From Tubiluchus corallicola (taxonomy: Eukaryota > Priapulida > Priapulimorpha > Priapulimorphida > Tubiluchidae), in the NCBI GenBank assembly GCA_030141605.1, contig JAQGDQ010000113.1, positions 62,001 to 126,000 on the forward strand: 64,000 bases of DNA, written 5' to 3'. Of the stretch, positions 9,566-21,209 are shown in pieces (position 1 is the first letter of the stretch; each line of letters opens with the position of its first letter). The notes under the pieces were generated by a model. That model was not told the DNA's origin. It made no database searches and saw only the letters and a list, made by a program, of their open reading frames with translations. Position numbers and translations under genes: made by a program.

Positions 9566-12294
9566 TTCATATAAATGCATAATAACTATTGCAATCAATT
9601 CCTGTTTTTAATTAATTGTTTTATTGCTCAAAATTCACTAATTATTTATGTACAAAATAAGTGGTGTTTAATAACAAAAACGTGTTCAGGATTCTTGGGA
9701 TTCAGGATTATTTATCAAACATCAATAATAAGATAATATAGATTATATTATTACCACTTGGTAAAAAAGGGGCTGTGATCCCAGGAGAAAGGGCGTTTAG
9801 ATCAGAACCCCAAAATTATTGGGGTTTTGCTACGGACTCTTTTCTTCGATTTCCATCTAATATTTTCGTTCCTACATTATTACACTGGCAATTACTACAA
9901 CAAATTTATGAAATTAAATTCTTTTATTTAATTGCAAATGAATTTAAAAATTTTATTTCAATGTATCATAAAACTTACATTTTGATAACACATGAATATT
10001 TTTGTTTGGAAGCCAAAATATTAAATGCCGAAGAAGAATAGAGGCCCCTAACGAAATCCTGACAACGTAAACTTCCGTTTGAGCTTTAGTGCTCACTTAT
10101 GGGCCTCTAATGGCAAAAATTTCCCACCGAGAGGGAACTGCCTTGCATTTGGTCATCCCCGTTGCACCAAACTGTGCAAAATTTTCTAGAGCAAAAACGC
10201 GGCCATGATAAAAACTATAATGCTGATGATGTCTGACTAACCAACGGACCAATAATAGAATTCACTATTTGGCTGGTAGGCTGACTAGCGAGGCGGCTAG
10301 CTGGCTGGCTCCTGATTGACCGATTGACTAAATTGTTAGCTTATCTTTGGGCTACCAAGTTTGACTATTTTTACTTACATATTTTTTACTCCTGTCCATA
10401 TTTAATAATACATAAGTATGCTTTGCCCAAATTATTTACTTTAGTTTAAATGCTTTACTTCGCTTCTCTATACTATTTCAGGATAATAAAAATAACCATG
10501 AAAACATCACCACAGAATTTGATGCATTTAGTGAAGCAAACCTAAATCTGGTGTTAATACAGTGTTCACAGACTGTATTCATTTATGATACCCATCTGAA
10601 ATGAGTTCTCACAGCATCATTAAATTTCATTTGCTTGAAGTTGGAGCTTCTATAAACACTGTATCACAAACAAAGTTACTTGTTTTTGTCAAATTTAATT
10701 TCCCTCGCAGTTACGTCGCAATTTCAGTTTCGTTGAAGAAAAACCTTTCCCAGGTTGTGGCGGAAATAAACTCTGGGAATGACCGGAAATAAATCAAATT
10801 GATTTTCATTTATTATCCTGTGGCGACTTTTACAACAAGGTTATAGTTTATGGGTTTTTAGTCATCGGCATACAATATATTTTTGTGGCTTCAACGAGTA
10901 TAAACTAAAAAAGTGTTTGTTTTCACACTTTATACAGGTGCATATAAGCACAATAAAGATGCGAATGGGTCAAAATACCTTTGACATGAGAAACAGCTAA
11001 CTGATGTACTAGCGACTAAAGCAATAGCAGGCCTGATTAGTAAATAGATGTATAACTAGGTTTCAGTCGCTATTTGCCCCTTTGAGGATCTCTTGTAAAT
11101 ACATCATCAGAACATGGGTAAGGCACTTCTGCTAGTTCTTGGTCACATTTTAAAGGATTATACTGGATAAATAACTAGGTCCAGGTCTCATCACGCCATT
11201 AACATTAAATAGCCTTGCCACTCTTTGCTGAATACCAGTATAAAACCATTTAAAAAAGAACAATTTAGTCAACATTTTTGTTCCATTATGTTTTTGTAAC
11301 AGGTGTTGTTACCTCTTATTAAATTAGCAAATTGGTTGTATAGATTTTTCTGAGATATTAGCAAATTGGTTGTATAAGTATTTGCTGAAAGTTTGAATGG
11401 TGAGACCGCTAATTGTTGATTATTTAGGCGTCATCTATAATTTTCAACTATATGATCTTGCTAATGAATCGTTTTTGTTGTTCTGTTAAAAGTAAATTTA
11501 GTTTTAAAATTTAGTACTGAAATTAAATAAACAAAAAATTGCGCATTTCTGATTACCGTCATTAGTGCAACGCAATTAACAATCACACATCGCACTTACA
11601 ACGTAATTATGGCAGCACATCACGCCTAACGGCTGATTAATAGAAGAAAGAGGCACCGACAAATTGCGTGTTAATCAGAATTTGATCCCAGTACCTACCT
11701 GCGCTTTCGTGACACATGCTCTGCACACGAACACACGTCTAACGTACAAACTTCGTTTTGTTTTACCTATGTGATCAGTGGTGCCCCCTCCCCCCATAAT
11801 ACTCGCCTTCTTTTGGCTGGAATTTTGCAGGGATTATTTTGTTCGGCCAGAGTCTTATGTGGTGACTACCTAATGTCCAGTAAAACTACTCTGCACACCA
11901 GGACGTAGTATGTGTTTGATCTTATTAATTAACGTCAAGGAGCGTTAAGGAAAATCTTCTGGGACGTCAAGTTGCGTGAAAGCTAGCGCCAATGGCTTCA
12001 TGCATATAATAAGCAAAAATTTTAAAATTTAAACAATGTCGAAAATAAGAAAAGCGTTAAACAGTCACTCTCTACATCACTGCATAATTATGCTAATTAA
12101 CAGGTCCTAGAATTCTTGACGCTATTTAGCTTTTTAGCGCTACTTTTGCTGGTTTTCGCTTGACATACTTAACGCTTTTTGGTATATCCTTGACGCCCTT
12201 GACGTTACTGTGCAACTACTCCTTGACACAGCTTGATGCTCGCTGGCGTTACAATTAAAAAGATCGCTCATCATTGATCCTCAATAGTTTATGA

Positions 12295-12405
12295 GTCTGA
12301 AAAGACAGTGTCCCTCTGCAGTGTAGTGGTTAGTATAGATGCCTGGAAAGCAAACGTTCTGGGTTCAAGTCCCAGTAGAGTGAAACTCTTTCAGAGTTTC
12401 TAATT
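12295..12405 (+). repeat. tRNA-derived SINE, family 1
   Basis: A tRNA-like head contains an A-box-like GTGTAGTGGTTAG and a B box GGGTTCAAGTCCC (about 12322-12373). It is bracketed by AGTCTGAAAAG on the left and TTTCAGAGTTTC on the right. The same order is found at 39363-39480 with scattered differences, so this is a dispersed repeat and not a functional tRNA gene; the cloverleaf does not close. Confidence 0.65.
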
Positions 12406-12496
12406 AAGTGGTGCGTTCGCTTTCTCCCTGGGTTTCTTTCGCATCTGCATTCCAGTGTATATAAGTACTTATTTGTCTTACTTCACGCAGTCTTAC

Positions 12497-12668
12497 CAAA
12501 GAAACAACAGCAAAAGACTACAGTGTAGGCAATGATGAACGCAGCCCTGGTGGCAGGTTTCTCAATTTCCATTGTCTCTTCTGTCCGATTTCCAAAACTA
12601 CTGTATTCATCGTAAGCGTAATCGTAGTCGTAGGCATAATCATAATCGTAGTAAGTGTTTTCTTCCAT
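12497..12668 (-). CDS. first coding exon of the GPCR (N-terminus and start of TM1)
   Basis: The exon encodes 57 residues plus the first base of a Gly codon. It starts at an ATG in good context (ATCATGG). The extracellular N-terminus has a run of alternating Tyr and Asp (YYDYDYAYDYDYAYDEY), an N-glycosylation site (NRT) and no signal peptide. It is followed by AFIIAYTVVFCCCFF, the first half of helix 1. The donor G|GTAAGA lies at 12497/12496. The acidic Tyr-rich stretch resembles tyrosine-sulfation sites in the N-termini of some peptide and chemokine receptors. Together with the downstream exon it completes a 459-residue receptor. Confidence 0.85.
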
Positions 12669-12695
12669 GATTCTGTGCTTGGAAAATAAGCTATT

Positions 12696-12715
12696 CTGAA
12701 AAGACGAAATAAAAC
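12696..12715 (-). other. probable splice acceptor upstream of the GPCR start codon
   Basis: Read on the minus strand, a pyrimidine-rich tract followed by TTTTCAG ends at 12696, 27 bases before the ATG. It suggests that the ATG exon begins at 12695 and that an untranslated first exon and the promoter lie further upstream, at higher coordinates. That exon has not been identified. Confidence 0.5.
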
Positions 12716-15587
12716 AATGCGATTAGAAGATTATATTTTAGTGGTCTAATTCTGAAATGTCGCTGCTCACGTACGTTCTGGAAAATTCGCCGAAATCACA
12801 AATTCATATGATGCTTTTATTGGATTATGGTCACTAGATTATAGTCAGAAAGTATATATTATATTACGGTCAGGCCAATTTTTATCGATTAGATCATCAT
12901 TTGGCCACGATGTCTGCCAATGTTTTAATTAAAGTTTAAATAAGCTGACTGAAAGCCACGCATGCGTGTCGTGCTCAATCTGTAACAAATCTGTAAGCAA
13001 AATTATATACAGGAGATTGTTCTCAATAACAGAAATCAATATAACTGACAAGCAATCCAACAATAAACGAAAAAATGAAAAAAAGAAAGCCAGTATGGAC
13101 GTGGCGAAAAAGAAAAAAGCATTAATAATCACCAAATAAAACCTTTTGGATTTTGTAATATTATACGTTCACTAAAAGCGGAGAATACCACATGCGACAA
13201 AACACAGTCACAGAAAACACAGGGTTTCACAGTAAGTAAAGACAAAAGAAAAAAAATAAGAAATATTAACAAGTTGTACATAACATGCATTCATTCTCTC
13301 TCTTTCTTTCTCTATCTCTTCCTCTGTCTCTATCTCTACCCTGTCTCTCTTTTCCACGCATTGTTGTTTAGGTCAAATTGTCCACAAAAAACTACTCGGG
13401 TCTATCCTAGACTGACCTCCTATCACGTGCTTCTCTATTACAAGCACGGCTTTTTCTATTATTGCACGCATTTCTGCCTGCCTTTGAGGAAGATAATAAG
13501 CACTGCTACCTGCTACTTGACATATCCACAAACATGTTCACACGCTCCTGTGGATTACAGATAACATATCTACTCGCTTCTGATATAAAATACTGAGTAT
13601 GGCATAACCTTTCTAAAAAAATTGCACGCCGTCGTCATGCACAATTACGTAAATTGGATAGTGACTAATCTTAGCTCACCTTTATGCCTGTGTGGTAGCC
13701 TGTCGTTTTATCTATCTGCCTATCTCACAAGCTATTTAAGTGGTCTAAAGTTAGTGTGTGATTATTTCCTTTTAATATTGTAAAAAGATTTGGTCAATAA
13801 ATGTGTCATTAGAATTACGACAAGCAAAATTGCTACATAGCTAACAATTTAATGTAAGTAACACAAAATTATAAAAAATATTTAGTTCTAGACGAGGCAC
13901 ATCACATTAGCTCTTAGTAAGTTTCGATCTTTAAATGTTTGCCTCCATAACAAATAAACTTCCAATATTGCGATTCACTGACTAGGCCTACATTAGTGTG
14001 AATTGAGCACACACCAAGGGAATTGTTTCTCTGGTTTGCGTTAACGCTGAATGAACCATGCATGATGAACAATTTGATATTGATTGTAAAACTTATAGTT
14101 ACACAGAATTCCAAAACGAAGGCAATTGTTACCAAAAGCTGAATAATTAAAGCCGCAGACATAATTAATTTTGAAATAAGACCTTCTTGATAATTATACT
14201 AACGTCTCAGATTTCAGAACTTGTTAACGACAAATCTAGGCATACAAGACTCGAAACTAAGGAAATTATACATTGAAATTGCAAATACTGATTATTTTGA
14301 TGACAAATAATGAGGCATGTTTGTCTTCAAGGTTGATTTAAAAGGCAAGTATTGTCAGTATCGTTAGTTTCATAGCAGCGAAACTTCCCCTTGCACAGTT
14401 GCGAAGGTTAATCGGATTTGGGCTGGGGTACCTTTGTACAACATAACAGATTCTGACTGAAGCGATCAGAGAACCCTGTTCTAATAATTAAAAAACTTGT
14501 TTTCCAATTATTAGAACACAATTTTCCATTATCTCACAGAGTACATACTACTATTTTTTTCTGCTGATCCGTCTCCGACAATTTCTTTAACGTGTTATGT
14601 CCTGCCAGTCTAAGCATTCTCTTTCATTGTTTCTTTTACGCTTGACTTTGAACTATTCGTTCAAGGTCACCACTATCTCGTCACTACCTTGTTTAAACTG
14701 CAAGTGCAGAGAAATTTAACAGCTAGTTGCAGTTGTTCAGAAAGAGACGTTGGCTTCGATCTTTGATCTTGTAAGTAGTGTGGCCAAAAACTGTACAACT
14801 TTTGGAGAAAGATTTAGAACCTGCTAATATCTACCTTAACAGAGAAACCACTTAGATGATTTAGTCTCAAAATTTTTATTTACTGCTTAATGCGTGGTTA
14901 CTTGGTTGGTTGCTTGCTTGCTCATTTGTTTACTTGCTTGCTCGTCGATTGCTCACTCGCTTACTCACTCATAGCGGAATGAACTTGATAAAAAAATGTA
15001 TGTCAATTTACAAAGAGCGTATTTTGACGTAGCCAAAAAGCTGTTTATTCTTTTAAAAATCGACTTTCGCAATATTTTTCTGGTATTTGTACGAGTTCTT
15101 ATATTTTTAGCAAATGGAGAAAGAATCTTATTTAGATTAGGTTTTCAGTACTGTTTTCATATTTTTATGGGTCTGTATTCTATGGACTAGATTCTAAATA
15201 ATTCAATTATACCAAGTACCTATTGTGTTTAATCCTGGATTTTGGACTGTGAAAAGAAAAAGTATTCTGCTAGCAGAGAACCTTAGTTAAGCGATTAGGA
15301 GCATTACTTTCAGTGAATTGTATTAAACCTTGATCACCAGTGGTCAGCAATCCTAAAACTCATTTAAACAGTTGTTGTTAAACCCGTCAGAATCCTCATT
15401 TCACTCTTGTAAAGAGACCAACGTGTAATAAAATACGAAAGGGCAGAACAATACTATACAGCCTGAGTGAAGTTGCAAAACTCAAACGGAAATTGGTTTT
15501 CTCGCTAGAATTTTCAAAAACCAGTTCAAAAGGTATCATTTTATTTGAAATTACATTTGGCTGCTACTACTAGTATTTTTCTCAAGT
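12716..15587. other. gene-free stretch upstream of the GPCR
   Basis: The stretch is AT-rich. It holds only short ORFs without recognisable domains, a pyrimidine-rich CT stretch near 13294-13350 and TTGC/CTTG-type simple sequence near 14895-14970. The receptor promoter should lie on the minus strand in this stretch, but I cannot place it. Confidence 0.4.
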
Positions 15588-15595
15588 CACAGATA

Positions 15596-16000
15596 CAGGG
15601 GCGTATCAAGACTTCACGACGCCCTAAGCTAATAGATCTGTCTCGCCCATATGTATTGTGAAATTATGATTGGTTATGTACCGAAGAGATCAAACAATTA
15701 CTTGTGGTGTATTAGTAATATTATTAACCTAGTTTCTACATGGTCATTATGTGTATATAAAATGCATTTATATGCAAACAGACTGGGCAACTGCTTGTTG
15801 GGCAGTACCTTGTACTTGTTCGTTATATGGCATTTACATAGCAACTGGTCTAAGTAGCTGCTTGTGGTGTGTTATGAACGGATACACATTTTCCGAGGGA
15901 ATAAGAATTTTTTTTAAAATTGAACGCCAAAATGTGGCGTCCCTCAAACTTTGGCGCCCTAGGCTATAGCCTATTTAGCCTATTGGTTAATACGTCCCTG
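15596..16000. mobile_element. hAT-like MITE, 405 bp
   Basis: It starts CAGGGGCGTATCAA and ends, reverse-complemented, CAGGGACGTATTAA: a 14-bp terminal inverted repeat with two mismatches. It is flanked by CACAGATA (15588-15595) and TACAGATA (16001-16008), an 8-bp duplication with one mismatch. TIR sequence and 8-bp duplication are the hAT signature. No transposase is present; the ORFs inside are chance frames. Confidence 0.75.
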
Positions 16001-16008
16001 TACAGATA

Positions 16009-17865
16009 TACAACCAAAATTAACGCATGAAAATTAATAAAATAATGTTTCTGACAGGTGGATAAGAGCATCTACATTTGAATCATAGAAAGCATAGATG
16101 TTTAAACAAACTACGCAACAACAAAAATGAGGCCATTTAATTATATAAAATCGCTCCTTTTTTTACTGTTGTGGCAATTCTGCATAATTAATCTAAATAT
16201 CTGTGCTTACTTTTGCATATCTGTAGTACGTGAATACGCTTCTGTAGTTGGTGTTGTCTGATTATGTGTTGCTGATTTGTTTATGCTCTTTATAGTCTAT
16301 ATTTAATTATAATTTACTCACCCGACTTAAATATTAGTTCAACACGTTTCATTTGTATATTTTAGTTGCCTATTTTTCTTTATTATTAATAATTACATTA
16401 CTTAAGGTGAGTATGTTTTCAGTGACTGTTGTTGTAACAAGTTTATTTTCGCCTAAAATTAAGATTCCCTAATGATCGATTTCACTTTGGAAAATGAAAA
16501 AATGCACAACATGCAGTAAAAATTTTCAATCTTACCAATTACTGCGCGTTATTATTGGATTTTTTCCTACGACATCAATAAAAGGGAAACCATAAAAATG
16601 TTCAACCATTGTACTGTAACACAATTCGAGCTGGGATACAGTATTAAGATTATGCTTGCTTAATCTGGTAATTGGGGTAGGACTGGAATTCATTTCACTA
16701 CTAGGAATTACTCTCTAAAATAAGATGCCGGACCGCCAAGGTAACGTTTGGATGTGTAGCTCTTCTTTTTTCCAATAGCTGGCAGCACAATTCTTGTACA
16801 GTATACTATGTGAAAGTGTTACCGGAGCGAGCTCATGTTGCCATTGCTCAAATATGTAAAAAATATTTATCGAGCAAAACTGGTTTTCAATTTCCAGATA
16901 TTATTCAGATCTTTTCATTTTCGACGGTACTTCGGCTCTTCTTTTGCTTATGTGATGCTTAATATGACAATGATAAAGACATGACGCACTGTCACACTGT
17001 CTTCAAACTAGGTTATGGAGTATATATCGCAGCATGGACAACTCATTAGTAACTAATAGATAGATAAAATCTCCCATAATGGTTACGTCCGGCAGCCGCC
17101 ATTTTCAGGATTTCCGATTGCTAGTTTGATGAAGGAATTTCGTCTTGATGGCTTCCTTGAAAATGTGGGGAGTTGGCTTAAGCTTATCTTGTTTATACGC
17201 AATATTTATGTTTTTGTTTATGTTTTTAGTTATGATTTATCTTTAAGAACAATTACATTTACCTGTCTTGGCTCAGTAAGGTGTGGCGAACTTTGTAATT
17301 ATCAAATTTCTCTTTTTTCTTACAATTTCGAAGACCGCCTATATTGTTTTTATTTATTATGTATTGTCATGTTACTGCTCTCATTTGAGTGCGTGGTTTT
17401 ATATCGAAAGTTGTATATTTGAAATTTATTTAAAGGTAATCTTAACTAGTCAAATACTAGATTTTATACTTAGCATACTTAGCTAGCCTTATAGGCCAAA
17501 CATCATGTTGCAGTATTATATTAACAAAAGCCGTGAACCACTCCGTTACGTCTTATTTCACTGGATTCTCTTTTTTGTAAGATTATTCACGGTCTCTTCT
17601 AGTGCTATTGTCACACGCCTCCATAAATTTTCTTCAGAGAGGCCAGAAACTTTTCATAATCAATTAATGCATTGCGCATTGTCATTAGTGCATAACACCG
17701 CCAGGAGTTATAGCCTATCATGTAAGCTATTTGGCAAATATAGCTATATACATTCTGTTTTTGATGCGTTAAGAACAATGTCATTCTGATGAGCAAACAT
17801 TTGACAGCAAGTCAGAAAATCATGCAGAGCAGGTACAGAAGGTCATTAGCATACAGCAAGTGATA
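16009..17865. other. gene-free stretch
   Basis: AT-rich sequence with several short ORFs (for example 17126-17422) that are hydrophobic, low-complexity and without recognisable domains. I see no gene, RNA or repeat that I can name. Confidence 0.4.
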
Positions 17866-17928
17866 ATATTGTACTGCAGGGCTGTGATGGGGTAGTGTAA
17901 TACTGGCAGGAGAATACAGCAGACTTCT

Positions 17929-18018
17929 CAGGTGTGCGTGTGAACGTGGCTTTAACTAGCACATAGACTCTTATTCTGACCTTGTGTTAGTGGGAGCCAC
18001 TAGTCACGTGCACACCTG
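17929..18018 (+). promoter_or_regulatory. inverted E-box-like repeat upstream of the LTR TATA box
   Basis: CAGGTGTGCGTG (17929-17940) and CACGTGCACACCTG (18005-18018) form an imperfect inverted repeat spanning about 90 bases. They contain CACGTG and CACCTG hexamers, the type bound by bHLH or Snail-type factors. Both arms remain recognisable in the much more diverged solo LTR at 26577-26954 (about 26599-26610 and 26667-26680), which suggests selection while the family was active. Confidence 0.5.
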
Positions 18019-18022
18019 AGCT

Positions 18023-18029
18023 TATAAAA
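18023..18029 (+). promoter_or_regulatory. TATA box of the LTR promoter
   Basis: TATAAAA lies between the inverted E-box repeat and GC-balanced sequence. Transcription would start roughly 25-30 bases downstream, near the GTCAGTGGTC repeats, defining the U3/R boundary. The 3' LTR has the same box at 21363-21369. Confidence 0.65.
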
Positions 18030-18191
18030 AGGGTAGGTCTGCTGTAGATCCTTGTCAGTGGTCAGTGGTCGTCTCATCTCATCTCAGCTCTGTTCGCACT
18101 TCAGGCTTTGCTCCATTCGGTAAGCTATTTGAAACTTTTTGTTTTGGTAATAAATCGTCATTTTTATTTTATTCATTTTGGTTTTTGAGAC

Positions 18192-19443
18192 ATGCCGCAC
18201 AGTGTAGGCCGCGGTGCTATCCGTTCTGCCTCCACTAAAAGCGGAGAGCAGTCCACTGGTGTCAGAACAAGTGGGATGTTACCCTCATCTGGGCATTCCG
18301 ATTATTGTACTGTGGTTGATGTTGACTTAGAACGGTTACAACACCGTCAGCTTGCCGATTTTCTATTAGAACAGAGTGTGTATTCTTCTAATGGTCAAGA
18401 ATTAAGGGGCACTGCCTTAGATTCTTCGGAACATTGCTATAGTTTTGGTGTTAGTTGTACTAATAATGAGGATGTATTGTCGATCTGTGCTTGTAATACA
18501 ACTAATCCTTTTGTTACTTGCCCTGTGCATAACCTTTGTACTGAAAAGCATGCAGCGAAGCCACCTGAATGTTCAAGTAGGCAAAGCCAAGGTCAGCTAC
18601 CTTTGCTACCTGCTATTTCACAACATTCCGCTTCCCAGCCTAGCGCGAGTACTTGGGGCATGTCTAATATTGATTTTCTTTCAGGGCACGCGGCTAGCGA
18701 TCCAAATGCAGCATTGGGTACGCGAGTTAGTCCAAGTAATCAAAATTTTGGGCAAAATTTCGCGTCAAATTCCAGAACTACTTAATTCCTCCATGCCAGC
18801 CTTAACCCCTATTCGTGATCCACTTTCCCTTCCCCATGACAATTCATCCAACGGTGATGTACGGCTTTCATTGCCCATCTTCTCTCCGCCTATACCAAAA
18901 CCACGAACATCCACACCCAAAAGAGTTGATTTTCCCGGCTCAACCACTCTTAATTTACTTGACACAGTCGACTCTCCTGAATTTATTTCGGACGAATCAA
19001 CTCGACAACTCATTAACGAATGGCTTCCTGGTAGCTCCAGTTCAGCAATTGCTGAGGACTCCTCTGAAAAGGCCGGCGATAGTGTACGCACGCCTCTTTC
19101 GGGCGAGCAGTCTACCCAGGTGAACCATTCTAGGAGCAATGTTGAGTGTAATATTGAGATAAACAATAGAAAAGCTGTTGATAGACAACCCAAATCGTTT
19201 CAATCCGATCATAATGTAACCTCACAACCTACGTTACCGGATCCTGTTCTCTCTCCAACTTCTATTAATCCTGTTCTCGTATCAAGCGAGACCCATTCTA
19301 GCACACCACTAACCTTTTTGGAAGCCAATGCAGCCGTTGACGTCCAGTTGCCGTCCAGTCCTCCCCGACCTTACCCCCGCAGGTCAAAACAACCTACAAC
19401 CCACTATGGAAACTTCATCTATGAAGACCCTACTGCACATTGA
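18192..19443 (+). pseudogene. gag-like ORF fused by frameshift to an Arg/Pro-rich tail
   Basis: The first frame runs from the ATG at 18192, inside the LTR, to a stop at 18785 (197 residues): a basic Ser-rich start, an acidic amphipathic segment (VDVDLERLQHRQLADFLLEQ) and a Cys-rich stretch. The sequence then continues in another frame, open to 19443, which is rich in Pro/Ser and ends PYPRRSKQPTTHYGNFIYE, like the end of gypsy Pol proteins. Whether the switch is a mutation, a programmed frameshift or a deletion junction cannot be told. No CCHC knuckle or enzyme domain is present. A Gag-type role is inferred from position only. Confidence 0.5.
18257..18278 (+). other. primer binding site, tRNA-Leu-like
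   Basis: TGGTGTCAGAAC... begins two bases after the LTR end. It resembles the complement of a tRNA-Leu 3' end (TGGTGTCAGGAGTGGG) with a short insertion. TGG here pairs with the CCA end of the primer tRNA. The tRNA identity is an inference. Confidence 0.55.
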
Positions 19444-21193
19444 ATACGCAATCCGAGACTTGAGAAATGAAATGCTAGAAGAGTTTTTTCATCTTAACTC
19501 TCACTTTACAAGCAGGAAAATGTTCGAGTTTAGATGCACTCATAGAATTACTTACGCGAAACATTTTCGTAATTCCAGCAACTATTCTATGTGACACAAC
19601 CAAATTAGCACTTAAGAATGGAGTTGCATCTACCTACACATGTCAAATACCTGACTAGATGCTTGTTTATCTCGAATTATGTAATTTACTTAATAAGCAT
19701 GTTTCAAAATGTAAAAATTTTGTTTATGAACCAAGAATTGAACATATTTCCTTGGCTGTATATTGATTACCTCATGTCATCATTATTGTTGTCGTATTTT
19801 GTGAAAAATGGAATTTTCACTCTTCTTTAAGGAGCGGAGGAGAGGCGAATATATTAGTTTTTGTTCTATGTTTTCAAGTGGCCGTATTGGAAATCAACTG
19901 TGTATTCTTTACTTAAATTTTAAAAAAAATAATTGTTCTGTAAATAGTTATTGCAAATTGTCATTTGTTCTAGCATTAATCTCGAGAGATAAATGGCAGA
20001 ACGAACATTTTATTTTTGCTAAACAATTACTGTTTGTTTAGACTGTTTCGGCTAAGATGTACGAGTAGATAGTCGTGATCGAAATTCTCAATTTCGTTGT
20101 CTTAAGTCAACCGATTCCAGTTGATGACTAGTTCTAATTAGTCTTTTTCGATAGTTGACGTTTTGTTGTTGTTGCTTTCGTTCTCCGAGGTCCTATTTCT
20201 AGCTTCGCGACAAAGCCTTGTCCGTTGGCTACCATGTGAACAGAGCGACTTTGACCACTGATCAGCCCTCGGTTGCGTAAGTTAATCGAACAAGGTAAGG
20301 TGTTAAAATTTCTTTTTAGAAGTTAAGTTGTCAGCATTGTTGTTGCTTATTAAAGATGTTGATTTATTTAAAGATAAAGTGGCATATAACTTTTTTGTTT
20401 TTGTTTCCCACTATGAATATAGTTGGTGCAAGCAGATTTACTACCTTTTTTCTGTTGTACAGCACAGCTATTTTGGAAATTTATGGAGAATCGACGTTTT
20501 TCACCATAGGAGCCAATACTTAAGCTCAGTAAATCTTATGCTGGGTCTGCAGTGGAAATTCACTTGAACTAACTGTATGCTTGACATGAGTACTAGCGTT
20601 CATCTTTTCCAGGCAAGCTCTACCAACCCAGGTGTTACATCCGTGGTATCGGATGCGTTGTTGCTTGACTAAGGGCTAGTCCACACCTCACACCTTACTT
20701 GCATTTGCGTATCGAGACATAATTGGTACTGGTGAATCATTAAGAATTGCAGATCGTGCGGATTATTTACGCTACGTTACGTTTATTTACGGATAGCGGA
20801 TATCTGATTACATTTATTTCGTTCATTTTTGCATTCTTACGTAGACATACTTAGGCATATTTAGCTGGAAGTTTTCTAAGTCGACACGCCGTTATATAAA
20901 AATTGTTGTTACTAGAAATGTAATGTTTAACTTTAATTTATTCATACAAGAAATCTGACATTGTTTTCATCTTTTAATTTGCAATTCGGTAGGCGTTATG
21001 CACTAGCTCATGTTGTTTTGTAGAATTGCCAGTCTTTGCAAAATATTTCTGTGATTCTATTTGATTAATGGAAGGAAAAACTTTTTGTATTGTTGTTTAG
21101 CAGTGCTCGAACTTGCTTTCTCGTCTGTGTGGGTAGCTGTTCTTCTCCCTCCCGATGGAAGACTAGATCTTCAAAGAAGGGACTTCTTTGTCT
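19444..21193 (+). other. noncoding interior of the LTR retrotransposon
   Basis: About 1.75 kb lie between the last ORF and the polypurine tract. Only short, AT-rich frames (for example 19808-20041) without recognisable domains occur. It may be a decayed env-like region or captured DNA; nothing identifies it. Confidence 0.4.
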
Positions 21194-21206
21194 GGAGGAA
21201 GGGGGA
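21194..21206 (+). other. polypurine tract before the 3' LTR
   Basis: GGAGGAAGGGGGA lies three bases before the TG of the 3' LTR, the expected place for the plus-strand primer. A small hairpin (AAGAAGGGACTTCTT) precedes it. Confidence 0.75.
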
Positions 21207-21209
21207 CAG

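Larger units (their letters stand above)
8765..12496 (-). other. intron of the GPCR gene
   Basis: The donor GTAAGA (12496-12491) and acceptor ...TATCTTGCAG (ending 8765) bound a 3732-base intron. Joining the exons restores a Gly codon split after its first base, and the total coding length is 1380 bases, an exact multiple of three. The intron holds a mariner-like relic (9033-9565) and a tRNA-derived SINE (12295-12405). The rest (about 9566-12294) has only short chance ORFs, a direct repeat of a 20-bp unit near 11325-11377, and AT-rich sequence; I recognise no other exon. Confidence 0.85.
17870..18255 (+). repeat. 5' LTR, 386 bp
   Basis: TG start and CA end. It contains an inverted repeat around two E-box-like sites (17929-17940 and 18005-18018), a TATA box (18023-18029), GTCAGTG tandem units after the likely start site, an AATAAA signal (18149-18154) and an ATG at 18192 that opens the internal reading frame. 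It is identical to the 3' LTR except for two bases and one 7-bp unit. Confidence 0.93.

Noticed and set aside
12322-12385. Functional tRNA gene
   Set aside because: A and B boxes are present but the acceptor and anticodon stems do not pair, and the unit is a dispersed repeat.
20330-20567. 79-residue frame inside the LTR element, possible env remnant
   Set aside because: No signal peptide, cleavage site or membrane anchor can be recognised; composition is that of AT-rich noncoding DNA.
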